A stretch of DNA of 64,000 bases. It comes from Manduca sexta (lineage: Eukaryota > Arthropoda > Insecta > Lepidoptera > Sphingidae). Location of the stretch: contig NC_051115.1 of the NCBI RefSeq assembly GCF_014839805.1, positions 682,001 to 746,000 on the forward strand. The letters run 5' to 3'. This document shows positions 54,683 through 64,000 of the stretch, piece after piece. Numbering within the stretch: the first letter of the stretch is position 1; every line of letters starts with the position of its first letter. Under the pieces are notes generated by a model. The model had not been told where the DNA came from. It saw only the letters and a program-made list of their open reading frames with translations, and did not search any database. A program made the position numbers and the translations under genes.

Positions 54683-54989
54683 TACAGGATTATTTTATAT
54701 TGTTTATAGATAGTTGTCTTTACCTCTGCTAACATTGTGCCAAATGTCCATGAATAACGTATGTTTCGGGCTAAAATCCTGTTTTTAATTTTCTGATTTT
54801 TTAATAATTTTGTAGTGCGTGTATTTCTGACTGAAAGTGTGACGTTTCGACAAATTCTCTTAGGGCAGTAGTTATTTTGTTCGGAACGTAAATTTATTTT
54901 ACACGTACGGCTCGAATAATTTATCGTAGTGTTATTTTCAAGATAAGTATGTGGTTTCATTTAGTAACGCAATGTCAAAATGACTCTGA
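54683..54989 (-). mobile_element. MITE C, internally deleted
   Basis: TACAGGATTATTTTATATTG to CAAAATGACTCTGA. About 100 bp shorter than complete copies. Confidence 0.78.
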
Positions 54990-55354
54990 TTTCATTCAGG
55001 ATCTAATACATCCCTTCGCCAAATTTCAACCCCTTTTTATCCTCCAATAGAAATATGTAGATATTAATATAATTGTTTAAATACAAGATACTGGATTTGT
55101 AGTGATTTTTTGTAATTTAAATGGCTCATCACGCAGAAGCTGCGAGCAAACATCAGTCTAAATTATCAGGATGAAAAACAGTTTTTCGCATGAACTATTG
55201 AAATGCAATTCATTCACAATACTCAAATAGGATGCACATTTGTCAGCCAAAAGAAAGTAATCGTTAATTCGTAATCAAATGAACAAAGAAATGAAAACCG
55301 AGCGGTCGCCGGGGTCAATTGTAGGGTTGGCAAATATATATTTTTTTTAATATT
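54990..55354. other. Intron 6, nothing recognised
   Basis: Mixed sequence without a recognised repeat. Confidence 0.4.
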
Positions 55355-55635
55355 TTTATTCATTTGAAAGGAGACGAGCTTGTCTTTCGCCTGCTGGAAA
55401 GCGATACGATCCATAAACAGTAGAAACTCCAACACCTTGAATTACAAAGTATTTTTTGGTATTCCACTGCGCTCGCCTGAGACATGAGATGTTAAGTTTT
55501 ATGTCCAGTAGTTACACTGGCTACAATGTTCAAACCGGAACACAACAGTGACTACACACTGCTGTAGAAATAGACATTGCGGTGGTACCTACCCAGACGG
55601 ACTCTCACATATGAGAGACCTACCACCAGTAAATA
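55355..55635 (-). repeat. Repeat B, full length
   Basis: Complete reverse copy from TTATTCATTTGAAAGGAGAC to CTCTCACATATGAGAGACC. Confidence 0.85.
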
Positions 55636-55737
55636 CAAATACACTGTCTTTATACAACGAGTCCGAATTTTTGTTTATTTTTAAAACATAATTTGCTAGT
55701 ATAATATTGTTGGATGTATGTTGTATTTACCTATAAT

Positions 55738-55849
55738 TTACTGGTGGTAGGATATATTTTATATCCGTCCGGATAGCGACCGCACACAAGGTGTTAAAAC
55801 CCGCCATAGTGGCTCACGTGAGCGTTCCGGGATCAGCCTGTGTATATCC
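55738..55849 (-). repeat. Repeat K fragment
   Basis: CTGGTGGTAGGATATATTTT, GATAGCGACCGCACACAAGG. Joins SINE I directly. Confidence 0.75.
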
Positions 55850-56105
55850 GGTTCGCATATCACGCATTTATCCCCAAAGGAGCATGTAGAGGCGCAACCA
55901 GGGCACCCACTTTTCGCCAAGTGTGTTCCGTCCCATGATGTGATAGGGGGCGAGCCTATCGCCAATTTCCAGACTCCGGGCTATTATCCCGGAGTCTGAA
56001 ATTGAGCAGAAAACTGAAATATCACTACCGTCCCGGGATTTGAACCCAGGACCTCAGAGCGCTGTCGTACCGCGCATGCAGTACAACGCCACTCAGGCAG
56101 TCATA
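55850..56105 (-). repeat. SINE I, full head
   Basis: Reverse copy with B box (GGGATTTGAACCCAGG on +) and head to GCAGTACAACGCCACTCAGG. It duplicates part of the CCCGGAGTCTGAAATT segment. Confidence 0.85.
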
Positions 56106-56416
56106 AATAATTCATCATTAAAAAATATATATTTGTTAATTTATTTATCCTTTTTTCTCTGCCAACCCTATCACTTCATTAGCCGTTCGCCTTTCATCTC
56201 GCCGCCGGCATACAACTTTCAGCAATAAAAGCACATCAAATGACACTCTATCATAATGTAATAGAGTTTAGATTTCCTTTTAAGATTACTTTCATAAATA
56301 AGGTATGAGGAATTTCATTGGGAATCGACGTTTGATTGTCGAGATACGAGATGAATGTATGCGAGTTTGTTTGTATCATCATATTGTATGAAGGATCAAT
56401 TTTACATTACATTAAT
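56106..56416. other. Intron 6, nothing recognised
   Basis: AT-rich; no element recognised. Confidence 0.4.
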
Positions 56417-57083
56417 ATATGAAACTTCGTCTGTATTTACCTCTGCTAACATTGTGGCAAATATCATTCATGAATCTGTATATATAAAATGAATCACGCC
56501 ATCACGCGTGAACGGCTGGACCGATTTCACTATTTTTTGTTGTTGAAATAAAATTGAAATAAAAACTAAAAACTATTTTATTTATTTTTATATAAAAAAA
56601 ACCGCAATAAAATCCGTTTAAATAGTTTTTTTTTAGTTTTTATTTCAATGTCTAACATTCGCGTAAACATAAGAAATCATTATTTTTTGTTGTGTTTGTT
56701 ATTGTCAGGACAAGGTTCACACGAAAGAAAAAATTCAAAAAATTGCGCGGAAAATTAGAAAATTTAAGAAAACTTAACGACAATATTAATTTTACATAAC
56801 TGTCAGTTTTACATAACTGTGAGCGATCGTCAGAATGTGCGCGTGCATACATAGTTAAGACGGGACAACGTCTGTCGGGTCAGCTAGTAACAAATATTTT
56901 CGCTAAAATCACGGTTTTAGTTTTCAGTTGTTTTTATCTTTTTGTAGTTCAGTGCGAATATGGTGAGTGTATTTCTGATTGAACGTATGATATTGCTGCG
57001 ATGAATTCTCTTAGAGTATTGGCATTAGGGCGTGTAAATTAAAATTGCTTTTAATTCATATTAATTTTGTTTTTATAGGATAA
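56417..57083 (-). mobile_element. MITE C interrupted by Helitron E
   Basis: C sequence at 56417-56474 (TACCTCTGCTAACATTGTGG) resumes at 56888 (ACGGTTTTAGTTTTCAG) and is cut at 57083 by a Helitron F. Confidence 0.75.
56475..56887 (+). mobile_element. Helitron E carrying a G-repeat insert
   Basis: Termini TCTGTATATATAAAATGAAT and CTAG. An insert at about 56545-56684 related to repeat G is flanked by duplicated TATTTTTTGTTG (12 bp), indicating a later insertion into the Helitron. Confidence 0.78.
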
Positions 57084-57384
57084 CTAGCGACCCGCCCCGG
57101 CTTCACACGGGTGCAATGCTGATACTAAATACACTACAGAAAAACTGTGAACGTTGTATATAAAAACATAGCGGCCCGCTCTGGCTTCGCGCGGGTATAT
57201 CATAACAAAATAACAGTATTTCTCCACTATTTAATGGATGTTATTATATATATATACCTTCCTCTTGAATCACTCTATCTATTAAAAAAAACCGCATCAA
57301 AATCCGTTGCGTAATTTGAAAGATTTAAGCATACAAAGGGACATAGGGACAGAGAAAGCAATTTTGTTTTATACTATGGAGTGA
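57084..57384 (-). mobile_element. Non-autonomous Helitron F, full length
   Basis: CTAGCGACCCGCCCCGGCTT to ACTATGGAGTGA. Inserted in or at the edge of a MITE C copy. Confidence 0.83.
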
Positions 57385-57706
57385 TATAGTGAGACTTTTA
57401 TCCCAAAATAACATTTACACCCGATAAGAGCTATCATAAATAAATTGGTACTCTCCCTCATATCATAGTTGTCACATACGACACAACTTGTACCTTATTA
57501 CAATGATAATAAGACTGCCGCTGTTCGAGTATTTAATTAACTAGAAACAACCTTGTTTTCTTTGTCATTAAGAGTCAATTTACGTTCTTTTTTTCATAAC
57601 AACTGTAATTTATTTAATTGTATAATTCGACTTTGTTTTCCGGGTCTTAAATGGACTGCAAGGTGCTGTTTTGAAGTATATTCAAACCTTACTCGTATAT
57701 GGTGTA
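57385..57706. other. Intron 6, nothing recognised
   Basis: AT-rich; part of a 100-codon spurious ORF. Confidence 0.4.
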
Positions 57707-58070
57707 TACAGGGTCGTATTGTCATCGTCTCACCGGACTGTGAGAAGGAACAGAGAGTGCTTGTGTATTATACAAACTCGTGCACTATAATATCTCCTGC
57801 GTACCTGATCTCCGTAGAGATTGGCCGCCGTGAAATTCATACATTGCGTTACTAAATCAAACCACATACTCATCTTCACCTTTGCTGACATTGTGCCAAA
57901 AATCAAAAATGAATATTTTCACCAAAAATCCCGGTTTTAGTTTTCTGATTTTTTGATCATTTTGGAGTTTAGTGCGAATGTGGCGTGTGTGTTTATTTCT
58001 AACTGAAAGGGTGATGTTGCGACAAATTCTCTTCAAATAGTAGTGACTTTAGGGCTTGTATAAATTATAC
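57707..58070 (-). mobile_element. MITE C containing a SINE I2 monomer
   Basis: C terminus TACAGGGTCGTATTGTCATC, then one I2 monomer (57733-57830, CCGGACTGTGAGAAGGAACA), then C again from ACATTGCGTTACTAAATC. Confidence 0.75.
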
Positions 58071-58987
58071 CCCTTATTCATAGACATTTTTTATCTAAGG
58101 GCGGAGTAAATCTGTGATAACAAGTCTGTTTCTCAGTGCTGACGGCATGACAGCCTTTGCAGTACGTAGACAAAGGGCCGTTATAATTGACTAATATTGT
58201 TGTATCTCAATTCATCATCATTCATCAAAAATTACTCCGTTATTAGAAAAAAAACGTCTATGAATAAAATCAAAAATCACCACTACCAAATAAAATATAC
58301 TTGAAACTTGAAACACTCCCTTAATCTTAACTTCAGTGGTAAAAAAATTAATCATAAGTAAGCGACAATAAAAACTCAGATATCGTCAACGGCTTTGATG
58401 TTACTAAAACATAAGATCAAAAAACTTCGTAGAACCATCGGTGTTTACACGCGAATTGACAAATGATGCGGTGACAAAGGGTGGACAGGTGGCCACCTGC
58501 GATGTTGACAAATTGTACGCGAGTAGGCAGAGAAAGGTTTCCTGATGTTATACACTCGGTTCGCTATAGGAATATGTGTAGCAAAAGAGAGAAATCATTA
58601 AAATTTAAAAATAATACTTAATTTATCATTTATCACGTTGGCCAACAAAGTTGCACTTATGATACGTCAAAACAATGTATAAAAATAATTATCATTTCTA
58701 AATAACAATTAAAATTACTTATATATGGATTATATAACTATGAACAATTTAAATTAGGTATAAAAGGAATAACAAGGTATAAATCAAAGTAAACAGGGAC
58801 TGGCAAGTAGGGGGAAATAGGGATAACACATGGCAATCCTTGCCAATTACCAGAGGCAAAAAATGCCTTAGTTTTCATATCGCAGCCAATTTGATACCAA
58901 ACAAATACAAGGATTAAATCTAAAAGGAAAGTCGGTAGGAATCAAGTTGTATTGACGCGTTGCCACTGGTGTTCATCTCCATTTTAT
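58071..58987. other. Intron 6, mostly unassigned
   Basis: A D-like end (AGGAAAGTCGGTAGGAATCA) at about 58926-58975. Otherwise no repeat or exon recognised. Confidence 0.4.
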
Positions 58988-59278
58988 GCCGGCGATAGCT
59001 TAGTTGGGTGTGGAACGGACTCCCGAGATGAATGTCCGAAGATTCAAATAGTAAAGGCACTCTTTTTTAAGTTATGTGTGTGTTCTTTGTGAATTATCCC
59101 TTGACGATGAAGGGAAACATCGTGAGGGAGCCTCAGAAGTTTTCTCTATAGGAATTTTGAGGGTGTGTGAAGTCTACCCGCACTAGCGTGGTGGACTAAG
59201 GCCTAATCTCTCAGTAGTAGGGGAGGCTCGTGCAATGGGATAATATATATAATACAAGGCTGATATTATTATATTGAC
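58988..59278 (+). repeat. SINE A, full length
   Basis: GCCGGCGATAGCTTAGTTGG head to AAGGCTGATATTATTATATT tail. B box degraded (AGATTCAAATAG). Confidence 0.88.
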
Positions 59279-60044
59279 ATTTATTAGCCAATTGTATCCG
59301 TTATTAATTTCCGCAAAGGAAAGTTAAATAACATTATAGGTTCGTTTGTAGGCATGTATAGTCCAAGTTTTAGATCAAAGTCACCTTCCCAACACGTGCT
59401 TAATGTTTAATATTGTCTATTGAGGTGATATTATTATTAAAATTAACTGGAATATTGTGAAATAGGACCTAAACTGATTTTTTCCTATATAAAGCTATAT
59501 TGTCTCAGTGATACAAAATTTATTAAAATTTGTTACTATACTGAAAAAAGACTACATCGCCTAATAAAAAAACAATTTGAAATCATTTTTACATCATTAA
59601 AACACCCATTAGCGGTCGCTTGAAAGAAAATAAGTGAAAAAATAACAATCCATTATATTTAAAAGATGGCGGAAGAAATATTACCTGAATCCCTTGTCAA
59701 CAAATCATTTGTCAAAATATTGTATTGTCATGTTTGAAAAAAGAACTTGTCTATGGTCTAGCGATTAATCGAGTGAAGTTCTCCATTTGATGCATAGATG
59801 GCGCATGTTTAGAATTAAGAATGTATTTGCTATATTAAAAAGACATAAGTATATATATTTTCTCGAGATATACAGTATCTCTTTCCCATGGTCTCAAACT
59901 ATCTCCATACCAAATTTCATTGAAGTCCGTTGGGTTGTTTTTGAGTTCATCGCGATCAGACAGGCAGACAGATGCGCTTTTGTTTTAAAATATATTGTTT
60001 ATAAATTATTTAGGAACAATTCCGTTATACATTTTGTTGTGTAA
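59279..60044. other. Intron 6, with a YY1-like site and LINE remnant
   Basis: AAGATGGCGG at 59663-59672 and TAGATGGCGCATG at 59796. A LINE H-like stretch (CTATCTCCATACCAAATTTC) lies near 59908. Confidence 0.35.
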
Positions 60045-60255
60045 CTTTAACCGTTTACGAGCAAGCAACGTAAGCTCTCAAAAGGAGTATATTTTTCCCG
60101 TTTTTGCAACATTTTTCATTGATGCTCCGCTCCTATTGGTCATAGCGTGATGTATATAGCCTTCCTTGATAAATGTGCTATCCAACACTAAAAGAATTTT
60201 AGAAGAGATTAGCGCGTTCAAACAATCAGACTTTTTAGCTTTATATAATAGTATA
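60045..60255 (+). repeat. Repeat S
   Basis: CCGTTTACGAGCAAGCAACG, CTCCTATTGGTCATAGCGTG, TAGCGCGTTCAAACAATCAG. Collinear with 21225. Confidence 0.65.
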
Positions 60256-60448
60256 GATCTCCTAGTTGGAATTAGAACGGGCTGCCGAGACGAAGGTGGA
60301 TTCAAAACTCTAAGCACCAGTGTTTTTTTGAAGTTATATGTGTAAAACCAGCTCTGTATATACTGTCCCACTGCTGGGCTTCTATAGAGAGTGTTTAACT
60401 TAGTCCACCATGCTGTAATGCAGGTTAGCAGACTTATATTCGAAAGAC
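60256..60448. repeat. Two SINE A fragments, head to head
   Basis: A + oriented head (GGGCTGCCGAGACGAAGG) is followed at about 60346 by a reverse tail (CAGCTCTGTATATACTGTCC to GTAATGCAGGTTAGCAGAC). This makes an inverted chimera. Confidence 0.7.
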
Positions 60449-60449
60449 A

Positions 60450-60592
60450 TTTTTTATTGCTTTGAATGACGAGACGAGCTTGCCTACAATTTTCAAACCG
60501 GAACACAACAGTGACTACACACTGCTTGGTATAAATAGACATTGCGGTGGTACCTACCCAGGGGGACTCTCACATATGAGAGACCTACCAAT
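60450..60592 (-). repeat. Repeat B, internally deleted
   Basis: TTATTGCTTTGAATGACGAG, then CAAACCGGAACACAACAGTG to CTCACATATGAGAGACC. Confidence 0.78.
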
Positions 60593-61095
60593 AACATACA
60601 GAGTTGTCAGATATGGGTTGCAAACATAGATAATAAACCTCTAATCCAAAATTGTACTTACAATTTACAGCTAAACCAACTTAAAGAAGCCAGTCATTGG
60701 AAAACTTAATTTGCATATGAATCGAATTAGTTATATATGTATTTCAAGTTAGTCTTATAATTATGTATACTAATAGAAGTTTATAAATTTATCTATCATT
60801 ACGATATTTAAATTAAATCCATGCTCGATATTTAACTGACTTCACAAAAAGGTGGAAGCTCTTCGCGATATTGAGTTGTTTAAATAAAAAAAATCTAATT
60901 GTGCGTCTTTTGAATTTTATTCGTATTTTTGTAATAATTTGGCGCTTAAATCAATTAGGTTTACAACCGCCAATCACATAATCGATAAAAAGGAAGAGGT
61001 TCATGGCGATATCGAATTGCATGTATATTTTATTAAGCAAATTCTGCGTCATTTGAATCTGAAAATTATTTTCTAGTAAAATGGCGCTTAATTAA
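60593..61095. other. Intron 6, nothing recognised
   Basis: Two loosely similar segments about 150 bases apart (near 60850 and 60998, each with a GCGATAT core) suggest an old duplication. Confidence 0.35.
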
Positions 61096-61376
61096 ATTAT
61101 ATAAAAATGAATCCCTATTTCCCTTGGTCACGCCATCACGCGTGAACTGCTGGACCGATTTCACTATGTTTTTTGTCGTGTTTGTTATTGTCAGGAGAAG
61201 GTTCTTATGAAAGAAAAAATTCAAATAATTGCGCGGAAAATTAGAAAATTTGCGAAAACTTAACGATAATATTAATTTTACATAACTGTCAGTGGTTTGA
61301 AATAACTGTCAGCGATCGACAGAATGCTCGCGTGCATACATAGTTAAGACAGGACTACGTCTGTCGGGTCAGCTAG
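61096..61376 (+). mobile_element. Non-autonomous Helitron E
   Basis: TATATAAAAATGAATCCC to GTCGGGTCAGCTAG. The 5' TC end is decayed. Confidence 0.78.
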
Positions 61377-61439
61377 TCAGTTATAAATAAAAATCACTTG
61401 ACTTATTCCTTTTTTGTTATTTAATTATCAGGACAAAGT

Positions 61440-61545
61440 ATGTATCAAAGAATAAATAGGTTATAACAGTGACTTTTTGGTCGCTATTTTAGTTCAGATT
61501 TTGAACAAATAGTTTATATGGACGTGTCTATATAATATACCTCAA
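61440..61545 (+). mobile_element. TIR element N, terminal fragment
   Basis: TTTAGTTCAGATTTTGAACA and AATAGTTTATATGGACGTG. Confidence 0.65.
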
Positions 61546-62164
61546 TGTATAGTATATCGGGTATATCTCTTTGTATCGAAGCATTTCTACTTTCGTCTCA
61601 TTATCGACGATCTATCGACTCGTAGGTCAGCAATTACGATCCATTCAGACGTCTGCCGCAGTCACTGTGCGGACATAGGGCTATGTGCGAGAAGACTGAC
61701 TTTATTTGCGGTTATTTCTTGGTAAATTTATTTTTGCAATTTTCTTTGCATTAATAGAAGAATATTATAATATAAATTAATACTAAATATAACATAATAA
61801 GGTAGAAAATGTTAAGCCAAAATAGAGAACTAGTGCTGGGATAAAAACATTAATAAAGAAACAAGAGATTACAAATTATCATCCTGGGAAAATAAAAAGA
61901 AACAAAAGAATAAAAATTATCTTGGGAAATAATAAATTTGGACTTCTATCCCGGGAAAAAAAATCACGCGAGTAGCTGCGGGCGAGAGCTGTCATTTATA
62001 AAATCAGTCATTCGCTATAAATGGCGAAAAAGCTGTTAAACAACTTTATTTTAATGTCAAACATGTAAAAACATATTGAAACATTGTTCAACTTTTTCTC
62101 GCTGAAAACAAACGCGTTAACACTACCACCTACGGTCGATGACATTTTCCTTTTTTTTCAAACG
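61546..62164. other. Intron 6, nothing firm
   Basis: AT-rich; H-like words (GGACTTCTATCCCGGG) near 61932. Confidence 0.35.
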
Positions 62165-62350
62165 TGCACGACAGTAACCCCACTGCTCCTGATGGTAAGT
62201 GAAATGGAGTCCAATGAGTCGACTGATGAAAGTTGATTACCCCTCGACAGTCGTCACAATTATGCCGGCCTTTTAGAACCAATACACAGACTGATCCCAG
62301 AACACGACACGACGCGTGAGCATGACGGTTATGTTGATTTCACTGGTCGC
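62165..62350 (+). repeat. Repeat K, diverged
   Basis: ACAGTAACCCCACTGCTCCT to AACACGACACGACGCGTGAG, then degenerates. Confidence 0.65.
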
Positions 62351-62384
62351 GGCCTTATATCAACTCGGGAGTATAGCATCCGAG

Positions 62385-62515
62385 CGAGCGTTGTCCGAGT
62401 CCCTCACCCCTGTGCCGCAGTGGCAAAGACGTATAACCAGATTTCTTCTGCGTCCTTTTATGTAGAATCTAATTATCGTTAGATTTGTATACCGCATTCA
62501 TGCATTAGTACCTAT
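62385..62515 (+). repeat. Repeat D, 3'-truncated
   Basis: TATGTAGAATCTAATTATCG, GATTTGTATACCGCATTCAT, GCATTAGTACCTATC. Confidence 0.65.
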
Positions 62516-63004
62516 CAGTCTTACTTATAAACTTGTTTTAGTTAAGTGGTTAAGAATTGCTTAAATAGCTGTCAAAAATCAACGGTTCCAAGTTTAAATT
62601 TAAGAGGCAAGATGGCGGGTTCGACTTACAGCTGATCGAGTTTTGTGTTTCAACTAAGCATAGCATTGCAAATTTTTATAAGATTGTATATGTTGTCGTT
62701 CCTATTCGGATAATTTCACCTTACACAACTGCTGGGCAAGATGAAACTTAAAATCATTTGTAATAACAGTCATTTTGCAAAATGGCACAAATAGATGACT
62801 GCGGTATGTAACAGTACAGTTTCCTATTGGAACTTTAATTTCCTTACCCGTGATATATAATTATGTTTATTCAATGTTCTCGGACCGTTTCAGGTTATAA
62901 CTGTATCTTTAGTTCATGTGTATTTTATCGCTTGACCAGGGAAATATAAAACCTCGCCATGACGCGATAAAATTAGGAACTAAATTTGGTAGAATATAGT
63001 TTTG
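62516..63004. other. Intron 6, unique, with YY1-like site
   Basis: GGTTCCAAGTTTAAATTTAA precedes AAGATGGCGG (62609-62618). No repeat recognised. Confidence 0.35.
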
Positions 63005-63180
63005 TGGCTTTTGCTCGCGGCTAGACTTGCGTGAAGTTTCTAGGATTAAAGTCCCGCTATATATTTTCCCGGGATAGATAGCCTATAACCATCCCATGGT
63101 CTTAAACTATCTCCATACCAAAATTCATAAAAATCCGTTCAGTAGATTTTGAGGCAATCGATAATATACACATAGCAAAA
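63005..63180 (-). repeat. LINE-type 3' end (family H)
   Basis: Reverse of 43965: AGTCCCGCTATATATTTTCC, AAACTATCTCCATACCAAAA, AAATCCGTTCAGTAGATTTT. Confidence 0.68.
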
Positions 63181-63275
63181 AAAAATTTTTTTTTCGTATT
63201 TTAATGCTGTTTTTTATATTGTAATTTTCTCCCAACGTTTCGAAGACTGCAGCCTTCATGGTCACGGATTTATTG
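63181..63275 (+). repeat. Repeat G fragment
   Basis: TAATTTTCTCCCAACGTTTC and GACTGCAGCCTTCATGGTCA. Confidence 0.5.
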
Positions 63276-63297
63276 ATCCATATTAATATTTATATGC

Positions 63298-63478
63298 TCA
63301 CGCCTTTTATCCTCAAGGTGTAGGCAAAGGCGACACAGATGATGATGTATGATATAGCCTATCGCCATACCGATCACAAATTCAACTCTCCGGGCTACTG
63401 ATTACTGAATAGAATATCACTTGACCCGACCCGGAGATCGAACCTACGATCTTAACACTAATACTACACCGAAGCAGT
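63298..63478 (-). repeat. SINE I, strongly diverged
   Basis: ATAGCCTATCGCCATACCGA, CTCTCCGGGCTACTGATTAC, then a decayed B box (GGAGATCGAACCTACG). Confidence 0.55.
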
Positions 63479-63589
63479 GTCAGTGAATTAATATTTAATT
63501 GTAATAAATAATAAATGCAGTTTATGTTGCAGTAGAACAACTACTATTAACCACATACCACATTATATAGAGCCTATGACAATACAATT

Positions 63590-63765
63590 AATAAAGAAAG
63601 AAAGAAATGTATTTTGCAATAAACAAGATACATAATGTATATAACAAACAAACGAAACAGACAAAAAACACATAAAAGTATGTTTGACACAAAAAAGCTC
63701 CAACTCAGCAATATGCTGACAGGAATGCAAGCTTTGGTCTTCCGTTGGGCCCTTTGTTAGTTTAT
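63590..63765 (-). repeat. Repeat P, LINE-like 3' end
   Basis: AAAGAAATGTATTTTGCAAT, ACAGACAAAAAACACATAAA, AACTCAGCAATATGCTGACA. On the reverse strand its 5' side is joined to U2 sequence. Confidence 0.7.
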
Positions 63766-63800
63766 ATACTACACTTTGATCTTAGCTAAAAGGTCGAGAA
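63766..63800 (-). pseudogene. U2 snRNA 5' fragment fused to repeat P
   Basis: Read on the reverse strand: TTCTCGACCTTTTAGCTAAG followed by ATCAAAGTGTAGTAT. This matches the 5' end of U2 snRNA (about nucleotides 6-40, including the GUAGUA branch-site pairing region) with two mismatches, both G to A. Sequence then switches to repeat P. The Sm site and the rest of U2 are absent, so it is not a functional gene. Confidence 0.85.
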
Positions 63801-63966
63801 ACCAATATATACATATACAACCAAACATTATTATGTTTTCATAATGCTTAAAATTTAAAAAAAAAATATTTTGTTCATGTAATGCGACTACTAACGCCAT
63901 CTAGTTATGAGCGGAGGAAGTTTAAGTTCTGTTAAATAATTTTGCTTCGTCTCCCACCCTTTGAGG

Positions 63967-64000
63967 ACATAATAATTAACATCTAATGTCTCAGTGAGCG
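63967..64000 (+). repeat. Repeat B, cut by window end
   Basis: GACATAATAATTAACATCTA, then ATGTCTCAGTGAGCG. Continues beyond the window. Confidence 0.6.

Noticed and set aside
60078..60542. 154-codon reverse-strand ORF
   Set aside because: Crosses repeats S, A and B in turn, so the reading frame is a mosaic of unrelated non-coding repeats.
63766..63800. Functional U2 snRNA gene
   Set aside because: Only the first ~40 nt are present, with no Sm site, no 3' stem-loops and no snRNA promoter element recognised.
49354..64000. CNC-bZIP exons downstream of exon 6
   Set aside because: I looked for the basic region and leucine zipper on the + strand and saw no coding-like segment; these exons must lie outside the window.

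Overview
This is eukaryotic, insect-type DNA, almost certainly from a moth or butterfly. It is AT-rich, has long introns, and is crowded with tRNA-derived SINEs, non-autonomous Helitrons and MITE-like elements of the kinds common in Lepidoptera. Only one protein-coding gene can be supported: the 5' two thirds of cap-n-collar isoform C (cnc/CncC), the insect homologue of vertebrate NRF1/NRF2, on the + strand. There are no rRNA genes, functional tRNA genes, CRISPR arrays or prokaryotic operons.

Gene layout: a candidate promoter and 5' leader (about 3.5-4.49 kb, with two small upstream ORFs and a CRE-like site) precede exon 1 (4492-5544). Exon 1 encodes an NRF1-like ER-targeting N terminus, four N-glycosylation sequons and an acidic region with four SUMO-type motifs. 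Intron 1 (12.7 kb) leads to exon 2 (18224-18298, the DLG-type Keap1 motif), exon 3 (18923-19081, a lysine-rich linker), exon 4 (19755-19800) and, after a 28.2 kb intron, exon 5 (47970-48100). The ETGE Keap1 motif is split across the exon 4/5 junction. Exon 6 (49258-49353) is His-rich. All phases join in frame to give 520 residues. The CNC-bZIP region is not in the window and must lie beyond 64 kb. Together the exons encode the sensor half of the oxidative/xenobiotic-stress transcription factor: ER anchor and glycosylation region, then the two Keap1-binding degrons.

Everything else is intronic or upstream DNA. At least twenty copies of one tRNA-derived SINE (called A here), a second tRNA-derived SINE group (I/I2), two Helitron families (E and F), several TIR elements (C, L, M, N, Q, T), LINE 3' ends (G/H/P/R/S) and unclassified repeats (B, D, J, K, O) cover much of the window, often nested. 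Letters are labels invented for this annotation. Between them are short unique GC-richer blocks (about 8.1, 13.6, 15.5, 28.9, 29.6, 33.9, 40.0, 41.4, 43.6, 50.3 and 51.3 kb) that look like regulatory DNA.

The most notable non-genic items are a nearly perfect 180-bp-arm fold-back element bounded by TTAA in intron 1, a U2 snRNA 5' fragment fused to a LINE-like 3' end near the right edge, an antioxidant-response-element core beside paired E-boxes in intron 1, and Helitron insertions whose empty sites can be read from sister repeat copies in the same window.
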